Below are positions 29,860 to 40,941 of a DNA stretch of 64,000 nucleotides, piece by piece. Below the pieces are notes generated by a model that worked only from the letters and a program-made list of their open reading frames with translations, ran no database searches and had not been told where the DNA came from. Position numbers and translations under genes: made by a program. Each line of letters begins with the position of its first letter. The stretch's first letter is position 1. This stretch comes from Fulvia fulva (Eukaryota; Ascomycota; Dothideomycetes; Mycosphaerellales; Mycosphaerellaceae): assembly GCF_020509005.1 (NCBI RefSeq), contig NC_063021.1, positions 744,001-808,000 on the forward strand, in the 5' to 3' direction.

Positions 29860-32386
29860 ATGGCTTCAGACATCGCCTTGCGCACCACCAAACCGCCAGC
29901 CCACGACCAGGGCCTGGACGACGAGGCCAAACAATGGTCCGTCTACACCGAGACGCGTTCGACGATCGGCGAGAACCCGCTCAGCCCAGATGAGCTCGAC
30001 AAGACGAAGCGGTACATGAATGCCACATTGTACTTGTGCTTGGGCATGCTGTACTTGAAAGAGAATCCGCTGCTAAGAGAGGCATTGAAGAAAGAGCACA
30101 TCAAGCCGAGATTGCTGGGACATTGGGGAAGTGCTGCTGGGCAATCGTTCACGTAAGCTGGAGTTCATCGCTGCTGGCATGATTCGACTGCTGACATGCA
30201 ATAGCTATATCCACATGAATAGGTTGATCAAGAAGTACCGTCTGGACGCCTTCGTTATTTCAGGACCTGGTCATGGAGCTCCTGGTCTAATCTCCAACTT
30301 TTACCTCGAGGGAGTCTACAGCGAAGTCTACCCAAACAAGAGCGAGGACGTTGAGGGATTGCAACGCTTTTTCAAGCAATTCTCGTTCCCAGGTGGCGTT
30401 GGATCGCACATGACACCAGAGACTCCAGGCTCCATCCACGAAGGTGGTGAGCTGGGATACTCGCTGTCACACGCTTTTGGTGCCGTCTTTGACAACCCGA
30501 ACACAATCGCCTTGACCATCGTTGGAGATGGCGAGTCAGAGACAGGTCCCCTGGCTACCAGCTGGCACAGTAACAAGTTCCTCAACCCGATCAAGGATGG
30601 TGCAGTATTGCCAGTCCTTCATCTCAATGGCTACAAGATCAACAACCCAACACTCCTCGCACGTGTCTCGCATGAAGAGCTGGAGGCATTGATGAAGGGT
30701 TACGGATACACTCCATACTTCGTTGAGGGTCACGATCTCGACTCTATGCACCAAGCCATGGCCGGCACTCTGGAGCATTGTGTCAATGAAATTCGGAAGT
30801 TCCAGAAACAAGCACGCGACTCTGGCAAGGTCTTCCGTCCACGATGGCCAATGATTGTGCTGCGATCACCCAAAGGATGGACTGCGCCAAGAGAAGTTGA
30901 AGGCCACTATCTTGAGGGATTCTGGCGTGCTCACCAGGTCCCTCTTACGAAGGTGCTCACAGATGACACTCAGCTGAAGGCCCTCGATCAGTGGATGCGT
31001 GCCTACGGACCCGACAAGCTCTTCGACGAGTCAGGCAAGCTAGTACCAGAGTTGAGAGAACTGGCTCCTCCCAAAGGCAAGAGGATGGGTGAGAACCCAA
31101 TCACGAACGGTGGCTCCATCCGCAAGCCACTCAGAATGCCAAGGTTCCAGGACTATGAGATCAAGGTCGACAAGCCAGCCGTGTCATATGGACCTAGCAT
31201 GGCCAACTTTGCCAAATTTCTCCGAGATGTCATGAAGAACAACATGGACAACTTCCGTGTCTTTGGACCAGATGAGACCGAGAGCAACAAGCTGTCTGCG
31301 ATCTATGAAGCAGGCAAGAAGATCTGGGTGAACGGGTACCTGAAAGAGGACGAGGACGGTGGTAACCTCGATCCAAACGGCAGAGTCATGGAGATGCTTT
31401 CCGAACACACTGTGGAAGGCTGGCTCGAAGGCTATACACTGAGCGGCAGACACGGTCTGCTCAACTCCTACGAGCCATTCATTCATATCATCGACTCGAT
31501 GGTCAACCAACATGCCAAGTGGCTCGAGAAGTGCGCCGAAGTCTCTTGGAGGGAGGCTGTTTCGTCGCTGAACATCCTTCTTACCAGCACAGTCTGGCGT
31601 CAAGATCACAACGGCTTCACACATCAGGATCCTGGTTTCCTTGATGTTCTCTGCAATAAGTCTCCAGAGATTGTTCGCATCTACCTTCCACCGGATGGCA
31701 ACTGCCTACTCTCCACCATGGATCACTGCCTGAAGAGTACAAACTACGTCAACTGCATTGTCGCCGACAAGCAAGTGCACCCCCAGTACCTATCAATGGA
31801 TGCTGCGATAGAGCACTGCACCAAGGGTCTGGGCATTTGGGACTGGGCTTCGAACGATGCTGGCCAGGAGCCAGACGTCGTCATGGCGTCCTGTGGTGAT
31901 GTTGTTACGCAGGAAGCGCTAGCCGCCACCGCACTTCTCAGACAATATCTGCCCGAGCTCAAGATCCGGTTTGTCAACGTCGTTGACCTCTTCAAGTTGA
32001 TACCTAATGGCTATCATCCACACGGACTCACCGACCGCGAGTACGGAGCAATCTTTACGACAGATAAGCCTGTTGTCTTCAACTTCCACTCCTACCCTTG
32101 GTTGGTGCACCGCCTCACGTACAACAGGAAGGGCCAAGAGCGCATGCACGTCCGTGGCTACAAGGAGAAGGGCAATATCGATACACCGCTCGAGCTTGCC
32201 ATCCGCAACGAGGCCGATCGATTCTCGCTGGCCGTACGTGCCATCGACAGCTTGGAAGAGGTACTCGGCAACAAGGGCGCGGCTGCACGTGAGAAGTTGA
32301 TTGAGCAGCGTATTCGCAGCACGAACTACACTTACGAAACTGGGCTGGACCCAGAGGAGTTTACCGACTGGAAGTGGCCCTATTAG
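29860..32386 (+). CDS. Xylulose-5-phosphate/fructose-6-phosphate phosphoketolase
   Basis: Join 29860..30152, 30205..32386; 824 residues, normal for fungal and bacterial phosphoketolases. The 52-bp intron (GTAAGC..CTGAC..TAG) splits a Thr codon. The thiamine-diphosphate enzyme cleaves xylulose-5-P (or fructose-6-P) with phosphate into acetyl-phosphate plus glyceraldehyde-3-P (or erythrose-4-P), linking the pentose pathway to acetyl-CoA. Visible marks: LLGHWGSAAGQ with the catalytic-site His, SGPGHGAPG, the ThDP/Mg motif GDGESETGP at about 205-213 with HLNGYKIN, RSPKGWT, and the middle-domain GRHGLLNSYEPF and QDHNGFTHQDPGF. The C-terminal domain is complete. The start codon gives the full N-terminal region. 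Confidence 0.96.
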
Positions 32387-32881
32387 ATGCAGGGACAGGC
32401 TCGTCGTGGCAGGAGCGAGAGTTACACAGGCGAACAAGTAAAGAGAAATGGTACGGCAGTGACCACAGCACGGCTGGACGATAGATGAATCAGCAAAAGA
32501 TATAATGAAGTATGATTTCAATGCAGCCACACATTCCTCCGCCAGTGGACATCGTCGTCAAAAGCGCGCTTCGCTGGCAAGGCTAACCGCTGTGCCGCCC
32601 ACGGTTGAAATCTGATCTTCAAACTGAGCTCGCATTTGGAGCGCATGATCCTCATAGTTGTCTAACAGCAGGGAAAGTTCGCATCGCGCGGCATGCTTCT
32701 ACCACTGCAGCAACGACTGTGCAGCGCTCTGAGCGCGCTTGCTACTCAAAAGTGCCTGCCACAACGAGCGATACACCTTCCGAGTCGGCCTTCGCCCTCG
32801 CAGCTGGCTTATCTCCAACTGCGAGCCCTACAAGTACATAGGTAACATATTGATACATGCCCGCCACCTCATCGCGTCGCA
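32387..32881. other. Intergenic region, about 0.5 kb
   Basis: 3' end of phosphoketolase and promoter of the next gene. Nothing else seen. Confidence 0.4.
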
Positions 32882-33580
32882 ATGGACCCCCTCTCCACGA
32901 CCAACGGCCCACAAACCTCCATACCACCACCCAGTCTCACAGACGGCCAAAAGGGTATCATATTTCCCGTCGCGCTCCAACTCAAACAGCGTCCACACCC
33001 AAATGTCGGCACATACGTCCAGAACTGGCACCCACCCTCCGCAATCGCGGCGCGCTTCGGACTCCCTCTCCAGTTCGGAAACTGGCTAAGCTACTCCGGC
33101 GCCAAAAAGAACGACTACGCAACCATGTTCATGCTCGACATTGATCCGGATTCGGAGACATTCGGTCTTCCAAAGGCGTCCCCGGGTCACGGCGATCCCC
33201 GCGATAGGTTCTACGGCGATGCAGTGGTAATCCGCACCGATGGGGAAGATATCGATTGCTACTCGGAGGTCCTCGTGATTGCCGAATACATACGCATCAA
33301 AATCCTCCCCCTGTTAGCGCAGTTCCGGAAAATCACGACCGAGGCGTCGGGGATGCGGGCGCCGTGGTTGGAACTTTGCTTGAAGAGGATGACGAGAGGC
33401 GATCTTGTGAGGTGGTTTAAGGGGATTACGGCTCTTGGACGGCTGGAGTGTTTGAGGGGGGAGATGGTGGATATGAAGACGATGCGGTTGATTCATAAGG
33501 TTCCGAAGAAGGAGAAGGGGAAGAAGAAGGGCGCCGCGATGAAGGATGGGAGGAGGGATAGTGTGGTGGTTATGCGGTGA
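32882..33580 (+). CDS. Conserved-looking hypothetical protein
   Basis: Single exon, 232 residues, ATG in good context (GCAATGG). After a Pro-rich start the protein is well ordered: TYVQNWHPPSAIAARFGLPL, LSYSGAKKNDY, DRFYGDAVVIRT, then a helical segment with CYSEVLVIAEYIRIKILPLL and a basic Lys-rich tail (KKEKGKKKGAAMK) that may be a nuclear signal. No domain recognised. The codon use switches to G-ending codons in the last 100 codons, as in several genes here, so it does not look foreign. Confidence 0.7.
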   Translation: MDPLSTTNGPQTSIPPPSLTDGQKGIIFPVALQLKQRPHPNVGTYVQNWHPPSAIAARFGLPLQFGNWLSYSGAKKNDYATMFMLDIDPDSETFGLPKASPGHGDPRDRFYGDAVVIRTDGEDIDCYSEVLVIAEYIRIKILPLLAQFRKITTEASGMRAPWLELCLKRMTRGDLVRWFKGITALGRLECLRGEMVDMKTMRLIHKVPKKEKGKKKGAAMKDGRRDSVVVMR

Positions 33581-33695
33581 GGGTGTGAGTTGAGAGCGGC
33601 GGTGGGGTGCTGGTGGCTTGGATAGGGGTGGTGGCGCGGGGATGGTGGCGCGGTGTATATTCGTACTGCTGCAGGTTTTTGAGTGGAAAGTTTTG

Positions 33696-34056
33696 TTACG
33701 AAGCGACGCGCTCGATTGCTTCGGCTGTGTATTCATTGTCCAGCAGGCTCATGAGGGCAGTTTGCGCTGTGTGAGAATACAGCTTGTAGTTGAAGACTCT
33801 TGCGATTTCTCTTTCCAGATTTCCCAGATCCTCAAAATACAGTAGTTCTATCGATTTTGCTTCTGGGCATGCAGCCAACAAGGCTACTACTGCACATTGG
33901 CGAAGGATTGGATGAGGATTCACGTTCCCGTACGACCAGTGCTTCCGAGACTGCCGCGATCGAGCTGGAGGGCATGGAGATTTCTTGTCCTGGCGAAGCG
34001 AGCATAATGGTCCTGCTGGACTCTCGTACCAGATAGCCGTGTCGGTGGCCATTCAC
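33696..34056 (-). other. Coding-like minus-strand segment, gene model unresolved
   Basis: The minus strand reads ALLAACPEAKSIELLYFEDL and then a further 40 ordered residues to a stop at 33696. Upstream, a different frame reads MLASPGQEISMPSSSIAAVS. Joining them would need an intron of about 34 bp (GTGAAT..CAG), shorter than any other here. It could be the 3' end of a small gene or a remnant. No family recognised. Confidence 0.25.
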
Positions 34057-35251
34057 CCGCGATTCTACAGCAGGAGATCAGACAATGGGGTCGCGAGATC
34101 GGAGCACTCTTCATGGCAGACTTGGCCGTGTAGATCGTACGCGTTGCTTTGCCAGTAGCTCGTTATGATTGTCTTGTCTCCCGACCAGAACAACACAGGG
34201 AGAGCTTCGTCAGTCACGATGTCGTCCGGGTAAGTGTCCATTGCTCATACGAACATGGAAGAGTACCACAAGTCTCTCCACGAACTCCAGCGGAGGAATT
34301 GTGTTTGATACCAGTGGAAGGGCTGCTCGGCACTCGGCAAGCGCCACGGCACGCTAGCGCACGACAGACCAGGGTCTCATGCAAGTATTGTACATGTGGT
34401 ACGTACCTTCTCCAGCGACACAGCAACAGCAGTCGCAATCATCGTCATCGGCAACAGCCATCAGAAGAGACTGGCGCCGTAGAAGCAAATCTGATTGCCG
34501 TAACAAGACCTGATGCTCGAGCAGATTCCTTGGATTCCTTGGTAAAAACATGGCGGGCGTTGAGAGACGCGAATGCCGATATCCTGGCCGTGTCAGTGTG
34601 CAAGGGCCAGTTTTCACACACACACACGCTTTCCCACAGATTCAAACAATCCCTGCCTACCGCACCGGCGCCTTCTGTTCTGGGATTCGACTTCTTCTTC
34701 ATCCATCCATCATGTCCTACCTTTGTTTGTCGGACTTGCCGCGCGGTCCAGCGATCTCCCGGTAGCATCTTGCCATATCGCATGCGCGGACGCGTGCGTG
34801 TGTGCGATTGTGCTGCGTTGCACTCAATGTTGTTGAACACTGACTTCCACTCCGGCTGCTCCTCCGACGCCAGTATCAGCTCTTTACCTGCACCACCTTC
34901 TTAGACCTGCATAGCCAAGCCACTGCTCTCCTACTTGGCATTTACTTTTGTCCTGCGGCTATCAACCACCACGGTCCACCACATGCTTTTCAGAGACAGG
35001 ACTGTCGACGACTAATTCACCTGACATCCTTGTTTAGTGGGCGAACGGTTGACTAGGTCACCTATCGCCAAGTGGGTCTCTCAATCGAGAACTTCGACTA
35101 CTGGGATCTGCCCGCCTCAATTGCGACTCTCTTCTCAGATTGATCTGATGCTGCCAACTGAATTGACCGCCTGGTGCGATACACGCGACAGAACCTCATC
35201 TGCGAGACCGCTGGGTTGGAAGCCGATATTGTTGGGCAGGGTGCCGCTTCC
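34057..35251. other. Intergenic region, 1.2 kb, with a CA repeat
   Basis: No supported gene. A (CA)n microsatellite lies at about 34614-34630. The right part is the promoter of the arylsulfotransferase-like gene. Confidence 0.45.
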
Positions 35252-37288
35252 ATGAACATCATTCTACTGTTCTTGTGGCATCTGTCGCTCTGTCTACACG
35301 CCGTTGCCGCGGACGATACTCCAACTTCTTCCTCTCTGGCACCACCAGCATTCGATGAGGCGATTGACAATGGAACGTACGGGTACTATCCGACCCATAC
35401 CTTCATCACGGAGAATGCCCTGAATGCACCAGAAATCAACTTCCTGCAATGGGACGATCGTTGCGATGATGGTCAATACTACTTCCTCACTCCCAGAGGC
35501 TGGGGTATCGGGGATCCTGGACCGATGATACTCGACACATACGGGAATCTTGTCTGGATGAAGCACTTTGGCAACAAGTTCGGTGGCCAGGCGTATGACT
35601 TCAAAGTGCAGAAGTATCAAGGTGAGGACTACTTGACCTTCTGGCTGGGCGATGATCGTGTTCGAGGACATGGTTCTGGCTTCTACTACATGGTGAGATC
35701 CTCTGAACCCGGCTACATGTGCGAAAGCTAACGATCGTAGCTCAACTCATCATATGACATTGTCCATCGAATTGGTGCAGCTAACGGTCTATCCGCCGAC
35801 CTCCACGAGTTTCTCATTACACCTCAAGGCACCGCCCTGATGACCATGTACGAGATCGTCGAGCACGACCTGGCCGAGGTGCCGGATTGGCACCCTGACG
35901 AAGAACGACCGGGACCCTCGTACATATGGGATTGCGTCTTCCAGGAAATCAGCATCGACACCGGCAACCTTGTATGGGAGTGGAGGGCGTCAGATCATCT
36001 AAACGTAACATCAACATATCATGGCATTGGCCCAGGCGGCTCGAGACACGATCCCTTCGACTGGTTTCACGGCAACAGTATCGAAAAGGACGAATTGGGT
36101 AACTACTTGGTGTCAGCACGATATACGCACAGCGTTACATACATAAACGGCAGCACAAACGACATTATCTGGACCCTTGGCGGCCGCATGAACGACTTCT
36201 CTGATCTTAGCGATGGCAACGCTGTCAACTTTGCTTGGCAGCACGATGCTCGTTTCTTACCATTGGACACATTCCCAGAAACATACACTCCACCTCAGCA
36301 ACAGGATGGATACACTACGAAACTTCTTACACTTTTCGACAATGCTGCCGAAGATCAGCACTACGAATATGGACTGCCGATATCACGGGGGCTTCTTTTG
36401 GAGATCACGTACCCAGACGAGCGGCCAAATGAGCTTGTCGCCATGGCAAGACCCTACGAGAGCACAGAAGGGCAACCAGACCTGAACGTGCAGAAGATTG
36501 ACAATATCAACGGGACCAACAGCGAGTACACGGTACGTGTGGTCCAGTCTTACGAGAACCCAAGCGAGGTACGATCATCGTCACAAGGCTCTGTGCAAAT
36601 CTTGCCACAAAATAGCGGACGGGATCCAAAGGTGCTGGTCGGCTACGGTCTCAATGCAGTCTTCACAGAATATGATGCCGACGGCACGGTCCTGTGCGAC
36701 ATACACTACGGCTCGGCCACATCCTGGGAGCGCGGAGACATCCAAAGCTACCGTACCTACAAATTTGCATGGACTGGGACACCAGAGACGCCACCCAAAG
36801 TCAACATTAGCGACGATGATGTGGAAGTGTATGTCTCCTGGAATGGCGCGACAGAGGTACGATCTTGGGTCCTCCAATGCTCTGAGGATTACGAAGCAGC
36901 AGACGACGCGTGGAATACGATCGCAGACATCCCCGAAAGTGGATTCGAAAGCTTAATCCCCATACCAGACGAAGTCGGAGATTCGAGATATCTACGGATC
37001 GTTGCTCTCGACCGCAACGGCGATCGCCTAGCTCATGGTACGAGCGAAGTCCTTGACCGCGGCCTGCTGGTATCTTACCGGCCGATGTTTCGCAGCAGCA
37101 ATCTGTTCCAAGAAATGTCGGGCGTGACGCCACTCAAGATTCTGCTCATCGCTGTATTTTCCGCCTGCGGCGCGTTAATCATGTTCGGTGCATACAGGAG
37201 ATACTTGGCTTGGAAATCAGGCAAGTCACATGCAGGTCCGCTCAGGTGGCGGAATGGGGCTGCTTATAGATTACTTGGGGAGGCATAG
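35252..37288 (+). CDS. Arylsulfotransferase-family protein, secretory with C-terminal membrane anchor
   Basis: Join 35252..35692, 35741..37288; 662 residues. The 48-bp intron is phase 0 (ATG|GTGAGA..GCTAAC..TAG). A signal peptide (MNIILLFLWHLSLCLHAVAA) precedes an all-beta propeller-like domain with family marks: LHEFLITPQGTALMT, WEWRASDHL, WFHGNSIEKDELGNYLVSAR, IIWTLGGR and FAWQHDARF. The histidine-containing repeats match the PAPS-independent arylsulfotransferase family, which in bacteria moves sulfate from one phenol to another. A C-terminal TM (about 612-634, LKILLIAVFSACGALIMFG) anchors it. The activity of fungal members is not established. A homologous gene lies 5 kb away at 42280-44463. 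Confidence 0.88.
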
Positions 37289-37810
37289 AAGGTACCTTGA
37301 GAGGTGTTGACGCCCCAGGGTTGCATTTGCATGGTGTGGTATAGCATAGCATAGAAGCGAGGAGTTCGGGTGGATACCATAGGGGCGGCGTTGTTTGTGT
37401 ATGATGCATTTGAATGGTTGTCACGGGTGTGGATCGATGAGGTTTCCCACGAGCAAGTGGTGATGCGAGAGACCTTTAGTAGAGACTATGGCCACTTGAT
37501 GTAATGTCCAATCGCATGATCTGGAATCATCAACCGAATCCCCATTGCATATATTGGCTGTAAGAATGATGAAGGCGCTGACTTGTGGTTCTGCTGGTTT
37601 TCTTGCACAGTCTAACCGTACTACTTTCACAGCTGCTTTAAAGCAACAAGATGCATGCACCTCACCTCCTGACGTTGCGGTACGACAAGCGTTTGCTCCT
37701 CCTCTTCGAGATAGTTCGTAGTATGACTCCACATCCTCGCACCCAGCTCCGCCCTTTCTGCGCCCAGCTTCTCTACTCGAGCAGTCAATCCCCTCAGCCA
37801 AGACCACCAC
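37289..37810. other. Intergenic region between convergent genes
   Basis: About 520 bp of 3' flanks; no gene seen. Confidence 0.4.
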
Positions 37811-38515
37811 TCATGACCAGCTCGCCATCCTCCTCATCTTCCGAGAGCAGACTGATGACTTCACCCGCACTACTCTCCCTCTCCCTCTCCCTCCGCTCTC
37901 CCCTCCTCCTCGCCTCCTTCGCTGCCCTCCTCGCCTCCCTCTCCCTCCCCCCTCCTCCATCATCACCCCCCTCCTCCTCATCTCATCCCTCGACTTCACA
38001 TACGAATTCTTACACCTCGTCTTAAGACACCTCTTCACCTCCCCCACCACCTCCTCAAAATCCACCGGCTTCTGTCCCACCGGCCATCGCTCCCCTCTAA
38101 GCAGTTCGCGAAACAGCGGATCGTGACCTTCAACCTTGCTCCAAAGCCTCTTTCGATGTGCTCCGTCGCGGTCGAAGTGGCAGAGGTCTTTGCCGAGGAG
38201 GACGGAGCCGTTGTAGTCGGGTTCGCGCATGTAGATGTTCACAACTTCGAGGAGGAGTTTGAGCTCTGCGTCGTCGCAGCGGAGGTAGTGGCGGATCTTG
38301 TCGTGCTTCATGAAGACCCAGGCTGGCATGTTGTTGCTGCGTTTGCTGTTGGCGCTTTGTGGGCTGTGTGCGGCTCTGTTTGGAGAGCTGCTGCTGCCAC
38401 CGCCTCCGCCGCCGCCGCGGCTGGGATTGAGGAGTGGTGTAGGTCTCTCACCTGGATGTGGTTAGAATGTGTGTTGTTACGAGCTTAAGGCGGGCTTACG
38501 CTTGATGGCTGGCAT
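37811..38515 (-). CDS. Hypothetical protein with RG-rich C-terminus; 16-nt first exon
   Basis: Complement of join 37811..38451, 38500..38515; 218 residues. The first exon is only MPAIK plus one base; the 48-bp intron (GTAAGC..CTAAC..CAG) leads into ERPTPLLNPSRGG, a Gly7 run and a Ser run. The ordered core (about 50-130) reads MPAWVFMKHDKIRHYLRCDD, AELKLLLEVVNIYMREPDYN and HFDRDGAHRKRLW. The tail is very basic with RGGQRRRRGGG and GGRGRGRVVR, resembling RGG-type RNA-binding tails, so a nucleic-acid role is possible. The C-terminal low-complexity part comes from a CTCC-rich DNA run at about 37860-37990. A start at 38329 would lose the first 41 residues. No family named. Confidence 0.65.
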
Positions 38516-38829
38516 ACTGCCTATTGTTGGTGCTCAAGACACCACGTATGGTGGTATTGTCTATTGTCGTCTGCTCGTTGGTGGTGCTATTGTGCTTGTC
38601 ATTGACTGCAACAGCATGAAGACTTTCCAGGCTGCAGCTATCGTCAGACAGCTTGTATTCACTGTGAACCATTGCAGCCAATCACCACCTCTCCCCCTGC
38701 TTTAACACATGTCGGCCAAAGTGAAGAAGAAGAAGCTTGAAGAATTCTCTCGTAGACATCATTGTCATTTCATGTCCTGGCAGGACTAAGTTCGCTATGA
38801 ACATTTCCGCAGCTCGCAGAAAGCAGAGA
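38516..38829. other. Short intergenic region
   Basis: 314 bp: promoter of the RG-rich protein gene and 3' flank of the MFS gene. Nothing else seen. Confidence 0.4.
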
Positions 38830-40941
38830 CTACCTCCCATCTCCACTACCCCCGCCAGTCTGGCCTTGCTTCATCTCATCGTCTTCGCCAGGAAGGAAGA
38901 TCTCATGTCCACTGCCATTCCGAACCTTGAAGCTGGCGATACATCCAATGGACGCTACACTTGCCACAATCCACCACGACATGCCCACGATGCCGCGCTC
39001 AGTCCATATGCCGTACCAATATCCAGCCAGCATTGGCCCGATGGTACGGAAAGTCGCCGAGCAAGCATTTCCGATACCATGGATCGTGGCCAGAACGCTA
39101 GGATGGGGCGAGCTGTTGTTCAGCAAAATGATAGATGCCGGCAGCGCAAACGTCCTCGCTGCCACCTGCAGGAAGAGCACCGCGCTGATGCCGACCCAGA
39201 TGGTGACACCGCTGGCTGGTGCTGGTGGTGCAGAATTTGACGGCAGCAGCGCAAGGTAAGGCGCCAAGTAGTAAGCCATCGGAAAGAAGAATAGAGATCC
39301 TCGAAAGCAACGCATAAGGCCGAACTTGCCGTTGGCCCAGGGGTATAATATGAACTGCAGTGCAACGCCGATGAAACCGATAATCGCCATGGCGAACCCA
39401 ATGGTGGGAGGTGGGAAGGCAAGGCCAGATGCGAATTTGAACACGCTCCTAGCGAGTATGCCTTCGCCATCTCGCTTGACCGGTGCGTCCACCAATTGAT
39501 CGTCGCCGACGAACTCGCGTGGTGTGGCGAGAAACAGGATCCACAGGTTCGCAAAGGCGCCCATGTGGAAGTCGAAGATGGCTATACTCAGTAATGTCCA
39601 AAGCACGTTTGGAGTCCAGATGCGGCGGAATGGCAGCCTCTGGAATGGTCGTTGTTGCTCTCTCTCTCCGTTCGCGGTCAATCGATCCATCTCTACGGAC
39701 CTTCTGGTTTCTTCTCCAGATAGTAGACCTTGCCGCTGACTCTCCTGCAGCATTCGATATCCTGAATTCTTCATCCGCATGGCTTCGCGGTACATTGACC
39801 TCACCAGCGCCACCGGGTCGAACTTGGAGATGTCCATCGGTCGCTTGCCTTTCAAGGTTTCCTGCAGACCGTAGTGCACCAGTATCGCCTCTGCGAAGAG
39901 CAGGACTGTGCTCATCAGGTTGGCCACCGCGTACGGGTAGGCTTTCATCCACACCACACCTTCCACACCACCAAATGTGCTGTTCGGCCCAAAGTACTGT
40001 GGCAAGTTCACTGTCGGATCTGCGAACAGACCGGCTAAGATCGGGCCTGCCACGTTTGCGACGTTGAACGCCGCGGGCAGGAGCAGGAAAGCTCGAGGGT
40101 GCCATGGCTTCGGTGTGATCTCTGCCACCATTGTTCGTGCCGAGCCTACTGTTCCATTGATCGCACCACTTATCAATCGCCAGAAGACGGCTTGTCCATA
40201 TGTCCTGCTGAATCCCATTCCTATGCAGCCAATGCCTGTGCCGACCAAGCCGATGTTGAGTACTGTCTTCCTTCCTAGCATAGGTTGATCCGCCGCTCTG
40301 CCCCATAGTATGCTAGTGATGATTTGCGCGGCTGTGAAAGCGCCCTGCAGTGTGCCGGCTTGATGCGATATCGTGACATCGGATGCCTCAGGGTCGAAGC
40401 TCTTCAGCTGGTGCACCATGAATGTCTGCAGAGCAGCCATCTGGAAGAAATCGACGAATCGGGAAAGTGCGAGGATGGCCAGTTGGCCCTTGTTGGGCAT
40501 GTTCGACCATGTCGGCGGCGGGGGAGGAAGTTTGACTATGGGGTGGCCCTGTTGTGTGGTTGTCGGCGATTCGAGCGGTGTCGATGCGCCTGGCGGGAGC
40601 ATTGGGTTGTGCGCGAGGGACTGGCGCGAGTGTAGTGGGCCATTTTCGACAGCAGCGGGGTTCCAGTTGGAGCTCTCTTTCGTAGGCGAGGGTGTTCTGT
40701 GGTGGGAGTACGGGTCGTGTGCGCCGCTGTCCGCCGCACTGCCGTTGATCAACGGCTTGCCGGCCTCGTGTTGCTTGGACGTGCGACGCGGCAGAGGGGC
40801 TGCAGGCGCAGTGCTCCCAGCAGCTTCGTGTGCATCAGAGCCCAAGCGAGTTCTGACGTAGGCAAGCTGTCTGGATGTGTTGCGCTGGTGTGCGATGCCA
40901 CCCCTCTGCCCTAGGGATGATGATCGTGCGTGTGATTGCAT
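38830..40941 (-). CDS. MFS transporter, zinc-induced-facilitator-like/TetA-like group
   Basis: Single exon, 703 residues. A long polar N-terminal tail (about 140 residues with Pro-rich PPPPPTW) precedes twelve transmembrane segments. TM1 region reads LAILALSRFVDFFQMAAL; loop 2-3 has LWGRAADQPMLGRKTV, the motif A of DHA1 transporters; TM4 region has RLISGAINGTVGSARTM. A large cytosolic loop (about 385-450) separates the halves. The C-terminal TMs include FALPASIILLNNSSPHPSVL and GIGNACSATFRTIGPMLAG, typical for fungal members of the TetA-like/ZIFL group. These act as proton antiporters for small molecules; substrate unknown. It lies between the two arylsulfotransferase genes. Confidence 0.9.
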   Translation of the reverse strand: MQSHARSSSLGQRGGIAHQRNTSRQLAYVRTRLGSDAHEAAGSTAPAAPLPRRTSKQHEAGKPLINGSAADSGAHDPYSHHRTPSPTKESSNWNPAAVENGPLHSRQSLAHNPMLPPGASTPLESPTTTQQGHPIVKLPPPPPTWSNMPNKGQLAILALSRFVDFFQMAALQTFMVHQLKSFDPEASDVTISHQAGTLQGAFTAAQIITSILWGRAADQPMLGRKTVLNIGLVGTGIGCIGMGFSRTYGQAVFWRLISGAINGTVGSARTMVAEITPKPWHPRAFLLLPAAFNVANVAGPILAGLFADPTVNLPQYFGPNSTFGGVEGVVWMKAYPYAVANLMSTVLLFAEAILVHYGLQETLKGKRPMDISKFDPVALVRSMYREAMRMKNSGYRMLQESQRQGLLSGEETRRSVEMDRLTANGEREQQRPFQRLPFRRIWTPNVLWTLLSIAIFDFHMGAFANLWILFLATPREFVGDDQLVDAPVKRDGEGILARSVFKFASGLAFPPPTIGFAMAIIGFIGVALQFILYPWANGKFGLMRCFRGSLFFFPMAYYLAPYLALLPSNSAPPAPASGVTIWVGISAVLFLQVAARTFALPASIILLNNSSPHPSVLATIHGIGNACSATFRTIGPMLAGYWYGIWTERGIVGMSWWIVASVASIGCIASFKVRNGSGHEIFLPGEDDEMKQGQTGGGSGDGR

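Noticed and set aside
39449..40306. Long open frame (about 285 codons) antisense-overlapping the MFS gene
   Set aside because: Same strand as the MFS gene but another frame; no hydrophobic segments or domain, while the main frame has 12 clear TMs.
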